Source of the DNA: Rhodovulum imhoffii | Lineage (GTDB): Bacteria; Pseudomonadota; Alphaproteobacteria; Rhodobacterales; Rhodobacteraceae | Length of the DNA stretch: 64,000 bases | NCBI RefSeq assembly: GCF_003046545.1 | Contig: NZ_QAAA01000005.1 | Span: 124,001-188,000, forward strand | Direction: 5' to 3' | Shown: positions 50,559 to 58,647 of the stretch, piece by piece | Layout of the letters: each line of letters begins with the position of its first letter | How positions within the stretch are numbered: the stretch's first letter is position 1 | Program-made: the position numbers and the translations under genes | The notes under the pieces: generated by a model | What the model was told of the DNA's origin: nothing | Databases searched by the model: none | What the model saw: only the letters and a program-made list of their open reading frames with translations

Positions 50559-50673
50559 AACATTTCCTTTCCGGTTTTGCGCCTTGGCGGGGCATTCAGG
50601 GCATATGCCCAACCGGCGGACCGTTCGGGGATGTTTCCCCCGGCGGCCCAGCCCCGCCTGTGAAGTGGTCGCG

Positions 50674-50702
50674 CGTGTACCCGTGTCTTGCGGCATTTGC
50701 AA
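50674..50702 (-). promoter_or_regulatory. Candidate sigma-70 promoter for rpsB-tsf
   Basis: On the minus strand TTGCAA (-35, 50697-50702) and TACACG (-10, 50674-50679) are separated by exactly 17 bases, about 115 bp upstream of the rpsB start in the divergent gap with psuK. The sequence between the promoter and rpsB is GC-rich and could fold, leaving room for a translationally regulated leader. Confidence 0.45.
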
Positions 50703-50769
50703 GCCCCCTGCCCCGTTTTTCGCTGAAACCCGCTTGCCTGCGCGCGCTGCACGGGCCAAAGGTGGCGCC

Positions 50770-51660
50770 ATGACCGCGCAGGTGGATATCGTCTGCATCG
50801 GGGCCGTGTTGTGGGACATTATCGGCCGCGCCCCCGGTGCGCTTCAGCCAGGCCAGGACGTGCCGGGCCGGATCATCCGGCAACCCGGCGGTGTGGCGCT
50901 GAACATCGCGCTCAGCCTGCGCCGGTTCGGCCTGCGGCCCGCGTTGCTGTCCGCCCTGGGGCAGGATGCGGAAGGGGAAGAGCTTCTGACCGCCTGTACC
51001 GGGGCCGGCCTGTTCACCGAATACATCCATCGCCATGCTCACCCCACCGACCGCTACATGGCGATCGAGGATGCGGACGGGCTGGCTGCCGCCATTGCCG
51101 ACGCCCACGGGCTGGAACGCGCCGGCGCCACGATCCTGAAGCCTTTGCTGGCCGGACCTCTGGGCCGGCCCGGTGCGCCCTTTTGCGGGACGGTGATCCT
51201 GGACGGCAATCTGACCGCTCCTCTGCTGGCTGAAATCGCCCATAATCCGGCTTTTGCATGTGCCGATCTGCGCGTGGTGCCGGCCAGCCCCGGCAAAGCA
51301 ACCCGACTGACCCCCTTTCTGACCCATCCGCGTGCAACGCTCTACCTCAACCGGCTGGAGGCGGAAGGGCTCTGTGCCCGTCCTTTTTCCGGTGCGTCGG
51401 AGGCCGCCGCCGCGCTTTCGCAGATGGGGACGAACCGGGCGTTGATTACCGACGGACCAAACATGGCCGCAGACCTGCACAGGGGCGACCTGCTGACCGC
51501 CCGCCCCCCCGCTGTCACGGTACACCGCATCACCGGCGCGGGGGATGCGTTCCTGGCCGGCCATCTCGCGGCGGAGGCGCGTGGCGCAGACCGCGCCCCT
51601 GCCCTTCGGGCTGCCCTTGACGCCGCCGCCCGCCACATCAGTGCAAAGGACATTCCATGA
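50770..51660 (+). CDS. psuK: PfkB-family sugar kinase, probable pseudouridine kinase PsuK
   Basis: A 296-aa ribokinase-family kinase. The N-terminal sugar-binding strand is [18 protein letters not shown], the first PfkB signature region is [16 protein letters not shown], and the second signature is [16 protein letters not shown] with the catalytic Asp in GAGDA. Its stop overlaps the start of psuG, so it very likely phosphorylates pseudouridine to supply PsuG. The family call is firm; the substrate is inferred from the neighbour. A longer frame overlapping rpsB was rejected. Confidence 0.88.
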   Translation: MTAQVDIVCIGAVLWDIIGRAPGALQPGQDVPGRIIRQPGGVALNIALSLRRFGLRPALLSALGQDAEGEELLTACTGAGLFTEYIHRHAHPTDRYMAIEDADGLAAAIADAHGLERAGATILKPLLAGPLGRPGAPFCGTVILDGNLTAPLLAEIAHNPAFACADLRVVPASPGKATRLTPFLTHPRATLYLNRLEAEGLCARPFSGASEAAAALSQMGTNRALITDGPNMAADLHRGDLLTARPPAVTVHRITGAGDAFLAGHLAAEARGADRAPALRAALDAAARHISAKDIP

Positions 51661-52571
51661 TACCCCTGACCTTCAGCCCCGAAGTGACCGAGGCCCGCCG
51701 TACCGGCGCGCCCGTCGTTGCGCTGGAAAGCACGATCATCACCCATGGCATGCCTTATCCGCAAAACCTTCAGACGGCCAGGCAGGTGGAACAAACCGTC
51801 CGCGACGCCGGGGCCGTCCCCGCTACGGTCGCGCTGATGGAGGGGCGGATCCACGTAGGGCTGGACGCCGCGCGGCTGGAGCGCCTTGCCTCGGCCGCGG
51901 ATGCTGCCAAGATCAGCCGTGCAGACCTCGCCGCCTGCCTTGCCACCGGCCGCACCGGGGCGACAACCGTAGCGGCCACGATGATCTGCGCCCATCTGGC
52001 GGGCATCGCGGTATTTGCAACGGGGGGAATCGGCGGTGTCCATGCGGGGGCGGAAACGAGTTTCGACATCTCCGCTGACCTGCATGAACTGGCACAAACG
52101 CCGGTGACGGTGGTGGCGGCGGGGGCGAAGGCGGTCCTCGATCTGGCCAGGACGCTGGAGGTTCTGGAAACGCTCGGAGTGCCGGTGGTCGGCTACCGCA
52201 CCGGGGATTTTCCCGCCTTCTGGTCGCGCCGCTCCGGCCTTTCCGCCCCTCTGCGCATGGACAGCGCCCGTGAAATCGCCGCCGCACACCTGATGCGCGC
52301 CCGGCTTGGGCTGGCCGGCGGGCAGCTTGTTGCCAACCCCATCCCCCCCGAGGCAGAGATTCCCCAGGATGTCATGATCCCCCTCATCGCCCGTGCCCTG
52401 GCCGATGCCAAGACGGAAAACATCGCCGCGAAAGCGGTCACCCCCTTCCTTCTGTCACGCATCTTCACCCTGACCGGGGGGCGATCACTGGATGCGAACA
52501 TCGCGCTGGTGCTGAATAATGCGCGCCTTGCCGCCGAAATCGCCCGGGAAATCGACAAAGCCCGATCCTAG
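51657..52571 (+). CDS. psuG: Pseudouridine-5'-phosphate glycosidase PsuG
   Basis: Cleaves the C-C glycosidic bond of pseudouridine 5'-phosphate to uracil and ribose 5-phosphate, salvaging the modified nucleoside from RNA turnover. The 304-aa product carries VALESTIITHGMPYP with the catalytic Glu24, Lys158 in VVAAGAKAVLDLA (Schiff-base lysine), and ATGGIGGVHAGAE. It overlaps psuK by four bases. Confidence 0.96.
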   Translation: MIPLTFSPEVTEARRTGAPVVALESTIITHGMPYPQNLQTARQVEQTVRDAGAVPATVALMEGRIHVGLDAARLERLASAADAAKISRADLAACLATGRTGATTVAATMICAHLAGIAVFATGGIGGVHAGAETSFDISADLHELAQTPVTVVAAGAKAVLDLARTLEVLETLGVPVVGYRTGDFPAFWSRRSGLSAPLRMDSAREIAAAHLMRARLGLAGGQLVANPIPPEAEIPQDVMIPLIARALADAKTENIAAKAVTPFLLSRIFTLTGGRSLDANIALVLNNARLAAEIAREIDKARS

Positions 52572-52638
52572 GGCGCCGGGTGCTTGCCGTACCGTCCGAC
52601 GCCGCCTAGATACGGGGCTGTAACAGGACAGTTGTTGA

Positions 52639-53349
52639 ATGTTTGAACAGAAATCTTCGGACACCCCCGAGCCGCGCAAGCCCCGGTTTCTGAACCGGCT
52701 GCGCACCAATTTTCTGACCGGTATCGTCGTGATCGCCCCGATCGGTCTGACGATCTGGCTGATCTGGACGGTCACCGGCTGGATCGACGGTTTCGTGCTG
52801 CCGTTCATCCCCGCGAAGTTCAAGCCCGAGCATTACATCGGTATCGATGTGCGGGGGCTGGGAGTCATCTTCTTCCTGGTTTTCACCGTAATCGTCGGCT
52901 GGCTGGCCAAGGGGCTGATCGGGCGCTCCTTCATCAGCTGGGGGGAGCGCATGGTTGACCGGATGCCGGTGATCCGCTCGGTCTATAATGGGCTCAAGCA
53001 GATCGCCGAGACTGTCTTTGCCCAGTCAGAGACCAGCTTCGACCAGGCCTGCCTTGTCGAATACCCCCGCAAGGGGATCTGGGCGGTGGCGTTCATCTCG
53101 ACCCGCGCCAAAGGAGAGGTCAACCGCCGAATCCCCCACGATGGCGACCTGACCGCCGTCTTCATGCCGACGACGCCGAACCCGACCTCGGGTTTTCTGC
53201 TGTTCGTTCCGCGCAGGGACATCATCGTTCTCGACATGAGCGTTGAGGATGCCGCGAAACTGGTGATCTCTGCCGGGCTTGTTGCGCCGCCGGACCGGGC
53301 GGCCCCCCTTCTTCCCGCCGACAGGGAGCCTGAAAAGATCAAGGCATGA
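52639..53349 (+). CDS. DUF502 membrane protein
   Basis: A 236-aa protein with two transmembrane segments near residues 25-47 (LTGIVVIAPIGLTIWLIW) and 75-95 (VIFFLVFTVIVGWLAKGL), then a soluble domain with MPVIRSVYNGLKQIAETVF, the DUF502 hallmark, and TPNPTSGFLLFVPRRDI. Function is unknown for the bacterial family; plant relatives (COV) affect vascular development. Its stop overlaps the LysE-type gene start. Confidence 0.9.
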   Translation: MFEQKSSDTPEPRKPRFLNRLRTNFLTGIVVIAPIGLTIWLIWTVTGWIDGFVLPFIPAKFKPEHYIGIDVRGLGVIFFLVFTVIVGWLAKGLIGRSFISWGERMVDRMPVIRSVYNGLKQIAETVFAQSETSFDQACLVEYPRKGIWAVAFISTRAKGEVNRRIPHDGDLTAVFMPTTPNPTSGFLLFVPRRDIIVLDMSVEDAAKLVISAGLVAPPDRAAPLLPADREPEKIKA

Positions 53350-53948
53350 CCGGCGCTGCCCTGACGGGGTTTGCAACTTCGATATCGCTGATCCTTGCCA
53401 TCGGGGCACAGAATGCGCTTGTCCTTCGGCAGGGGCTGGTGCGCTCACATGTTCTGACGGTGGTGCTGTTTTGCGCTTTTTCGGATGCGCTTCTGATCTC
53501 CGCCGGCGTGATGGGCTTTGACGCCATAACCGGGTTCTGGCCCTGGCTGCCACGGGTGATGGCGATGGGCGGGGCCGTATTTCTTCTGTTCTATGGGGCA
53601 CTCCGCTTTCGGGCCGCGTGGCGTGGCGGCGAAAGCCTTGCCGGGCCCCGTGCGCAGGGATCTCTCTGGCCCGTGATCGGAACGGCCGCCGCGCTGACAT
53701 GGCTCAACCCGCATGTCTATCTCGACACGATGGGCCTGATCGGGGCGGTCTCTGCCGGGTTCGAGGGGCGCGCGAAACTTGCCTTCGGTCTGGGCGCGGT
53801 GGCGGCCTCATTCGTGTTTTTCTTTGCGCTGGGCTATGGGGCGCGACTGCTGGCGCCGGCGATGCGAAGCCCACCCGCATGGCGGGTTCTTGATAGTGTC
53901 ATCGGCGTGACGATGTGGGCCATCGCGGCGGCGTTGATCCTTGGCTAG
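53346..53948 (+). CDS. LysE/ArgO-family amino acid exporter
   Basis: A 200-aa inner-membrane exporter with five or six helices. LysE family marks are ISLILAIGAQNALVLRQGLVR in the first segment and TAAALTWLNPHVYLDTMGLIG in the middle, matching ArgO-like members more than RhtB. The likely substrate is a basic amino acid. It overlaps the DUF502 gene by four bases and is convergent with the patatin gene. Confidence 0.9.
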   Translation: MTGAALTGFATSISLILAIGAQNALVLRQGLVRSHVLTVVLFCAFSDALLISAGVMGFDAITGFWPWLPRVMAMGGAVFLLFYGALRFRAAWRGGESLAGPRAQGSLWPVIGTAAALTWLNPHVYLDTMGLIGAVSAGFEGRAKLAFGLGAVAASFVFFFALGYGARLLAPAMRSPPAWRVLDSVIGVTMWAIAAALILG

Positions 53949-53949
53949 C

Positions 53950-54981
53950 TCAACCGCAAAACGCGGCCATATCCAGCGTGTCGGCCCGGCCGATCCCCGG
54001 CTTGCAATCGCACAGGAATTTTTCCGCCGCCGCGCGCCCGGCGTCCTTGAGGCGGTACAGGATAACAGGGCTGGCGACCATCTTGGTCACAACACTCAGA
54101 TCGCGCATCGTGGAATCGTCCGCGACCATGTGCAAACGGATTTCCTTGAGCGTGCCGCGCTCCAGCAGCCCGTCGTCCAGCATGTCCTTGACCATCTTGA
54201 TCGACCGGATCTCCCGCAACAAGGAAGAGTTGAAGCTTATTTCATTGATACGGTTTTGAATTTCCTGGGGGGCTTTGGGCACCTTGCAACGTTGAACCGG
54301 GTTGATCCCGACGATGACAATGTCATTCGGCAACCCATTGTCGAACAAGGGAAACAACGCCGGGTTACCGGTGTAACCGCCATCCCAGTACGCTCCGGTC
54401 TCACCGGTCTCTGGATCGTGGATTTCCACTGCGCGAAACAGGTTCGGCAGGCAGGCGGACGCCAGCAGCGCATCGGGCGTGATGTCGTCCCCGGCAAAGA
54501 TGCGGACCTTTCCGGTCCGCACATTGGTTGCCCCCACGAACAGGGCCGGCCCATCCGCGGCGCAGACCCTGTCAAAATCGAACCGTTCCACGATCCGTTG
54601 CAAAGGGTTCATGTAGAACGGGCCATAGCTGTAGGGGCTGAGCACGCGCGAAACCGTATCGGCCAGCGAAACGGGGAACGAGGCCTCAATCATCCGCGCA
54701 ACGGTCCCCGCGCCGGGCGACAACGCCAGAAGCCAGTTGACCAGCCGCATGTCGCCCGCGGCCCCCATCTGCGCCCAAAGCCAGTCCAGCGTCGCGCGCG
54801 CGCCTTCGCGCCCGCCGCCCAGGTAGCCCGATTTCAAAGCCGCCCCGTTCAGTGCTCCGGCGGAAGTGCCTGAAATCGCCTCGATCTTCAGGTCGTCTTC
54901 CTGTAGCAACCGATCCAGAACACCCCATGTAAAGGCGCCATGCGCGCCCCCGCCCTGGAGCGCGAGATTGATCCGCAGCAT
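53950..54981 (-). CDS. Patatin-like phospholipase family protein
   Basis: A 343-aa patatin-type serine hydrolase. Oxyanion loop GGGAHG (residues 10-15), nucleophile Ser40 in GTSAG and dyad Asp200 in WDGGY are all present, so it should be active. The C-terminal part carries additional helical sequence. Its ATG overlaps the stop of 3-hydroxybutyrate dehydrogenase, implying an operon; similar pairs occur in PHB-using alphaproteobacteria. Whether it acts on membrane lipid or polyhydroxybutyrate-related substrates is unknown. Confidence 0.9.
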   Translation of the reverse strand: MLRINLALQGGGAHGAFTWGVLDRLLQEDDLKIEAISGTSAGALNGAALKSGYLGGGREGARATLDWLWAQMGAAGDMRLVNWLLALSPGAGTVARMIEASFPVSLADTVSRVLSPYSYGPFYMNPLQRIVERFDFDRVCAADGPALFVGATNVRTGKVRIFAGDDITPDALLASACLPNLFRAVEIHDPETGETGAYWDGGYTGNPALFPLFDNGLPNDIVIVGINPVQRCKVPKAPQEIQNRINEISFNSSLLREIRSIKMVKDMLDDGLLERGTLKEIRLHMVADDSTMRDLSVVTKMVASPVILYRLKDAGRAAAEKFLCDCKPGIGRADTLDMAAFCG

Positions 54982-55754
54982 TACAAGGCCGTCCAGCCGC
55001 CATCGACGCTGATCGTCGTGCCGGTGATCTGCGCCGCCGCGTCGGAACACAAGAACACCGCCGTACCGCCGAGTTCCTCAACCGTGGCGAACTGACGGGA
55101 GGGCTGACGCTCCAGCATAACCTTCTCGACGACCTCTTCGCGACCCATGCCGTATTTCGCCATCGTGTCGGGAATCTGTGCCTCCACCAGCGGGGTCAGG
55201 ACATAGCCCGGACAGATGGCGTTAACGGTAACCGGCTCCCGCGCGGTTTCCAGGGCAACGGTTTTGGTCAGGCCGACAATGCCGTGCTTGGCCGCCACAT
55301 AGGCGGCCTTGTAGGGAGAGGCCGTCAGCCCGTGCGCCGAGGCGATGTTGATGACCCGGCCCCAGCCGCGCGCCCGCATGCCGGGCACCGCCGCCGCGAT
55401 GGTGTGAAAGGCCGAGGACAGATTGATGGCAATGACCGCGTCCCACTTTTCGATGGGAAACGCCTCAACCGGCGCGACATGCTGAATGCCCGCGTTGTTG
55501 ACCAGGATATCGCACCCGCCTGCCTGTTCCACCAGTGCCCGGCACTCCGCCGGTTCCGACATGTCGGCCTTGATGTAACGGACTGCGACGCCGTGCATGC
55601 GGGCCATTTCTTCGGCCAGGGCGTGATCTTCCGCGCGATCGGTGAATGAGTTCAGCACAACATCGGACCCGGCGCGGGCCAGTTCATGCGCCACGCCCAG
55701 CCCGATACCCGAATTCGAGCCGGTGACGATCGCGCGTTTGCCTTTCAAGGACAT
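54981..55754 (-). CDS. bdhA: 3-hydroxybutyrate dehydrogenase
   Basis: NAD-dependent short-chain dehydrogenase interconverting 3-hydroxybutyrate and acetoacetate, used in polyhydroxybutyrate breakdown. The 257-aa product has TGSNSGIG (residues 11-18), NNAG at 86-89, the catalytic Ser139, Tyr152 and Lys156 (ASAHGLTASPYKAAYVAAKHG), and the family C-terminus ITGTTISVDGGWTAL. GGAGGGAG precedes the chosen ATG. Upstream lies a promoter, hairpin and terminator on the same strand, suggesting an attenuated leader or a separate small RNA. Confidence 0.93.
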   Translation of the reverse strand: MSLKGKRAIVTGSNSGIGLGVAHELARAGSDVVLNSFTDRAEDHALAEEMARMHGVAVRYIKADMSEPAECRALVEQAGGCDILVNNAGIQHVAPVEAFPIEKWDAVIAINLSSAFHTIAAAVPGMRARGWGRVINIASAHGLTASPYKAAYVAAKHGIVGLTKTVALETAREPVTVNAICPGYVLTPLVEAQIPDTMAKYGMGREEVVEKVMLERQPSRQFATVEELGGTAVFLCSDAAAQITGTTISVDGGWTAL

Positions 55755-55834
55755 CTGGACTCCCTCCTGAAATTCCCTGCCGACACAATATATGCTGCGC
55801 TTGCGAAGAAAAGGACGGCTTCGGAGGGGATGCG

Positions 55835-55862
55835 AAAAAAACGCCCGCACAAGGCGGGCGTT
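55835..55862 (-). terminator. Rho-independent terminator upstream of bdhA
   Basis: On the minus strand AACGCCCGC-CTTGT-GCGGGCGTT forms a perfect 9-bp stem with a five-base loop, followed by an unbroken run of seven T (55835-55841). No minus-strand protein gene lies immediately before it, because the flanking gene is transcribed away on the plus strand. It must therefore end a short minus-strand transcript that starts inside the divergent gap. Confidence 0.85.
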
Positions 55863-55909
55863 GAGTTATTGAGGCAGGTTTCATACAGGCAAGAAACCTA
55901 TCGAGCAGT
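55835..55909 (-). ncRNA. Putative small RNA or attenuator leader upstream of bdhA
   Basis: A predicted transcript of about 75 nt between a good minus-strand promoter and the intrinsic terminator. It holds a first stem AGGTTTC/GAAACCT (55876-55882 with 55893-55899) with a ten-base loop, a short unpaired stretch TGCCTCAATAACTC and then the terminator stem. It is either a free-standing small RNA or the 5' leader of bdhA, whose ATG is about 80 nt beyond the terminator. No family was recognised, and the transcription start is inferred. Confidence 0.5.
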
Positions 55910-55915
55910 GCCCCC

Positions 55916-55944
55916 TTTATAAGCAATCCGGCGCCGCGCTCCAA
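55916..55944 (-). promoter_or_regulatory. Sigma-70-like promoter for the bdhA-upstream RNA
   Basis: On the minus strand TTGGAG (55939-55944) and TATAAA (55916-55921) are separated by exactly 17 bases. This is a close match to the housekeeping consensus for a high-GC genome. It points toward the terminator and bdhA. Confidence 0.6.
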
Positions 55945-56006
55945 GCTAAAAGTTTGAAATGCTTGGAAAGCGCCTCTACTCTCAGGCAACAAAAGGCAGC
56001 ACAGGC

Positions 56007-57848
56007 ATGGAAATGGCATCGAATCTTTTCGCGCGTTGCAAAGCTGCAACTCTTCTTTTGGGTGTGTTTCTGATTGGGGGAATCACCTGCGGCCTTGCCC
56101 GTGCCGCGCCGGAACATGGCATAGCTATGTACGGCGACCCCGCGCTGCCACCTGATTTTGTGTCCCTGCCCTATGTGAACCCCGACGCGCCCAAGGGCGG
56201 ACGGATCACATTCGCCGAGATCGGAGGGTTCGACAGCCTCAATCCTTTCATCCTGAAAGGCACCGCGCCCTGGGGAATGAGAATGTTGGGCTATGACACC
56301 CTGCTGGACTACTCTTGGGCGGAACCTTTCACGCTCTATGGTCTTCTGGCCGAATCGATCACCACACCTCCGGATCGCTCCTGGGTGGAATTCACCCTGC
56401 GTCCGGAGGCCCGCTTTTCCGACGGCTCCCCCGTCACGGTGGAAGATGTACTGTGGTCCTTCGAGACTCTGGGGACCGAGGGCCATCCCCGCTATATCGG
56501 GGCGTGGAAAAAGATCGCGCGCGCCGAAGCCACCGGCCCCCGCACCCTGCGCCTGAGCTTCGCCCGCCCCGACCGGGAGTTGCCGCTGATCCTTGGCCTG
56601 CGGCCCGTGCTGAAGAAAGCCCAGTGGGAAGGGCGTGCATTCGCCCAAAGCGGGCTGGAGGTCCCCATCGGCGCGGGGCCTTATATGGTGGACACGTTCG
56701 AACCCGGCCGCCACCTGACCTTGCGCCGCAACCCCGATTATTGGGGGCGCGACCTGCCCCTTAACCGGGGCAAGTACAATCTCGACGAACTTCGGTATGA
56801 GTTTTTCGGCGATGCCGATGTCGCATTCGAGGCTTTTCGCGCCGGGCTGGTCGATGTTTACCGCGAACCCAGCGCCGCGAAATGGGAAACCGCCTACGAC
56901 TTTCCCGCTGTCGCCATGGGCAAGGTCATCAAGGCCGAAATCCCGCATCAGCGTCCCTCCGGGATCCACGGGCTCGTGATGAACACCCGCCGCCCCGTTT
57001 TTGCGGACTGGCGCGTGCGCGATGCGATGCTGCACGCGTTCAATTTCGAATTCATCAATGCCACCCTTACCGGCAGCAAGATGCCCCGTATTCAGTCCTA
57101 TTTCTCGAATTCGGTGCTTGCCATGCGCCCCGGTCCGGCGGAAGGCCGCGTCCGCGAACTCCTTGTGCCATATGCCGCGGCCCTGCTACCCGGCGCGCTG
57201 GAGGGATACGCACTGCCGGTTTCCGACGGGCGGGCCTCGAACCGGCGCAACCTGCGGCGGGCCTTTGCGCTGCTGGAGGAGGCAGGCTGGCATGTCGATG
57301 AGCGCGGCGTGCTGCGCAATGCGACAGGGACAGCCTTCACCTTCGAAATCCTGCTGCGTCAGGGCGACACAGAAACCCAGCAGATCGTGGATATCTTCGC
57401 CCAAGGGTTGGAGCGGCTTGGCATCGCGCCGCAAGTCACCGCGATCGACAACGCCCAATACGCAGAGCGTACCGACAGCTACGATTTCGACATGACGTTC
57501 TACCTGCGCACCATGTCGCTTTCTCCCGGAACGGAACAGCGGCTCTACTGGGGGGCGGAGGGGGTTACCACGCCGGGCACCGGGAACCTGATGGGCATGG
57601 ACAACCCCGCCGCCGAAGCGATGATCGACGTTCTGCTGACCGCCCACGCACAGGAGGACTTCATCGCCGCCGCCCGCGCGCTGGACCGGGTGCTGACAAC
57701 CGGACGCTACGTCATTCCCATCTGGTATTCCCCGGTTTCACGACTTGCCCATTCCGCGCGGCTGCGCTACCCGGAGACGCTTCCGGTCTATGGCGACTGG
57801 GTGGGTTTTTTGCCCGATGTCTGGTGGTCCGAGGAGAACCGAGAATGA
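56007..57848 (+). CDS. Family 5 (YejA-like) ABC transporter substrate-binding protein, orphan
   Basis: A 613-aa periplasmic peptide/oligopeptide-type binding protein. A signal peptide (LLLGVFLIGGITCGLARA) is followed by HGIAMYGDPALPPDF and YVNPDAPKGGRITFAEIGGFDSLNPF, which resemble YejA rather than OppA. Later family parts are FTLRPEARFSDGSPVTVEDV and YDTLLDYSWAEPFTLYGLLAE. No yejB, yejE or yejF permease or ATPase gene follows. The start is uncertain: ATG codons 48 bases upstream and six bases downstream are alternatives. The stop overlaps the entericidin-like gene (ATGA). Confidence 0.88.
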   Translation: MEMASNLFARCKAATLLLGVFLIGGITCGLARAAPEHGIAMYGDPALPPDFVSLPYVNPDAPKGGRITFAEIGGFDSLNPFILKGTAPWGMRMLGYDTLLDYSWAEPFTLYGLLAESITTPPDRSWVEFTLRPEARFSDGSPVTVEDVLWSFETLGTEGHPRYIGAWKKIARAEATGPRTLRLSFARPDRELPLILGLRPVLKKAQWEGRAFAQSGLEVPIGAGPYMVDTFEPGRHLTLRRNPDYWGRDLPLNRGKYNLDELRYEFFGDADVAFEAFRAGLVDVYREPSAAKWETAYDFPAVAMGKVIKAEIPHQRPSGIHGLVMNTRRPVFADWRVRDAMLHAFNFEFINATLTGSKMPRIQSYFSNSVLAMRPGPAEGRVRELLVPYAAALLPGALEGYALPVSDGRASNRRNLRRAFALLEEAGWHVDERGVLRNATGTAFTFEILLRQGDTETQQIVDIFAQGLERLGIAPQVTAIDNAQYAERTDSYDFDMTFYLRTMSLSPGTEQRLYWGAEGVTTPGTGNLMGMDNPAAEAMIDVLLTAHAQEDFIAAARALDRVLTTGRYVIPIWYSPVSRLAHSARLRYPETLPVYGDWVGFLPDVWWSEENRE

Positions 57849-57952
57849 AACGCTTCCTGTTGATTGCGCTTCTTGGCCTGGCGGCCTGTTCCACGGTGGA
57901 AGGGATCGGAAAGGACATTTCCGCCGGGGCCCGCGCGGTGCGCGATATGTAA
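57845..57952 (+). CDS. Entericidin-like small lipoprotein
   Basis: A 35-residue precursor, MKRFLLIALLGLAACSTVEG and then IGKDISAGARAVRDM. The lipobox LAAC places the lipidated Cys at residue 15. The remaining 20 residues match the entericidin pattern (CxTVxGxGxDIxxGxxxxxD). Entericidin A/B lipoproteins form an antidote/toxin pair in enteric bacteria; single copies of unknown role are common in alphaproteobacteria. The ATG overlaps the stop of the YejA-like gene, so translation is probably coupled. Only two bases separate its stop from the convergent XRE gene. Confidence 0.85.
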   Translation: MKRFLLIALLGLAACSTVEGIGKDISAGARAVRDM

Positions 57953-57954
57953 AT

Positions 57955-58578
57955 TCACACCAGCGACGTCACCCACAGGATGGTGGCGTCCTCCTCGGAA
58001 ATCGACACCACGTTATGCCCCATGGCCGCGTCGTAATAGGCACTATCGCCCCGGCGCATCTCGATCGGGGCGTAAAACTCGGTGTAAAGCCGGATCGCAC
58101 CCGTCAGAACCAGCAGGAATTCCTCCCCGTCATGGCGGACCCAGCCTTTGAATTCATCGGCAGCACGGGCCCGGACGCGCGTGCGATAGGGCAGCATGTG
58201 CTTGCGCGTCAGCGCCCCGGCCAGCAATTCATGTTCATAGGTTGCGGTGGCATGGGCCGCCCCCTCCCCGGATCGCGTAACGGCCATACGCCCGTTCGCC
58301 TGCCCCAGCCGGGGCGGGGTGAAAAGCTGCGGCACCGAAATTCCCAACCCCTCGGCCAGTTTTTTCAGCGCATCGTAGGTGGGGGACATCTGTCCGTTCT
58401 CGATCTTCGAGAGCGTCGAACGCGCCAGCCCCGCCCGCGTTGCCGCCTGTTCCAGCGTCCAGCCCTTGTCGGTGCGCAACTCCCGCACACGCTGGCCAAG
58501 ATCCACCGGCTCGGCGCCCGGCTCACTGCCATCGGCACGCGCAAGACTGATGAAACTGGTTGATCGCTGGTCCTCCAT
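57955..58578 (-). CDS. XRE-family regulator with cupin domain
   Basis: A 207-aa regulator with an N-terminal helix-turn-helix (LGQRVRELRTDKGWTLEQAA, then LARSTLSKIENGQMSPTYDAL) and a C-terminal cupin barrel (HDGEEFLLVLTGAIRLYTEF and GDSAYYDAAMGHNVVSI). Such proteins sense small molecules and often control nearby metabolic or transport genes. It is divergent, with a 69-bp gap, from the acyl-CoA ligase operon, which is its most likely target. Confidence 0.9.
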   Translation of the reverse strand: MEDQRSTSFISLARADGSEPGAEPVDLGQRVRELRTDKGWTLEQAATRAGLARSTLSKIENGQMSPTYDALKKLAEGLGISVPQLFTPPRLGQANGRMAVTRSGEGAAHATATYEHELLAGALTRKHMLPYRTRVRARAADEFKGWVRHDGEEFLLVLTGAIRLYTEFYAPIEMRRGDSAYYDAAMGHNVVSISEEDATILWVTSLV

Positions 58579-58647
58579 GGTTCACCGGACATAGCGCCGC
58601 CAATGCCCCCTTGCAACAATCTTGGGCCAAGGCTAGCAGATCATCCC

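Noticed and set aside
55684-56049. 121-codon minus-strand frame covering the bdhA leader and the start of bdhA
   Set aside because: It runs through the terminator stem and overlaps bdhA out of frame; its ATG lacks a ribosome binding site. A leader peptide cannot be excluded, but a protein of this length is unlikely.
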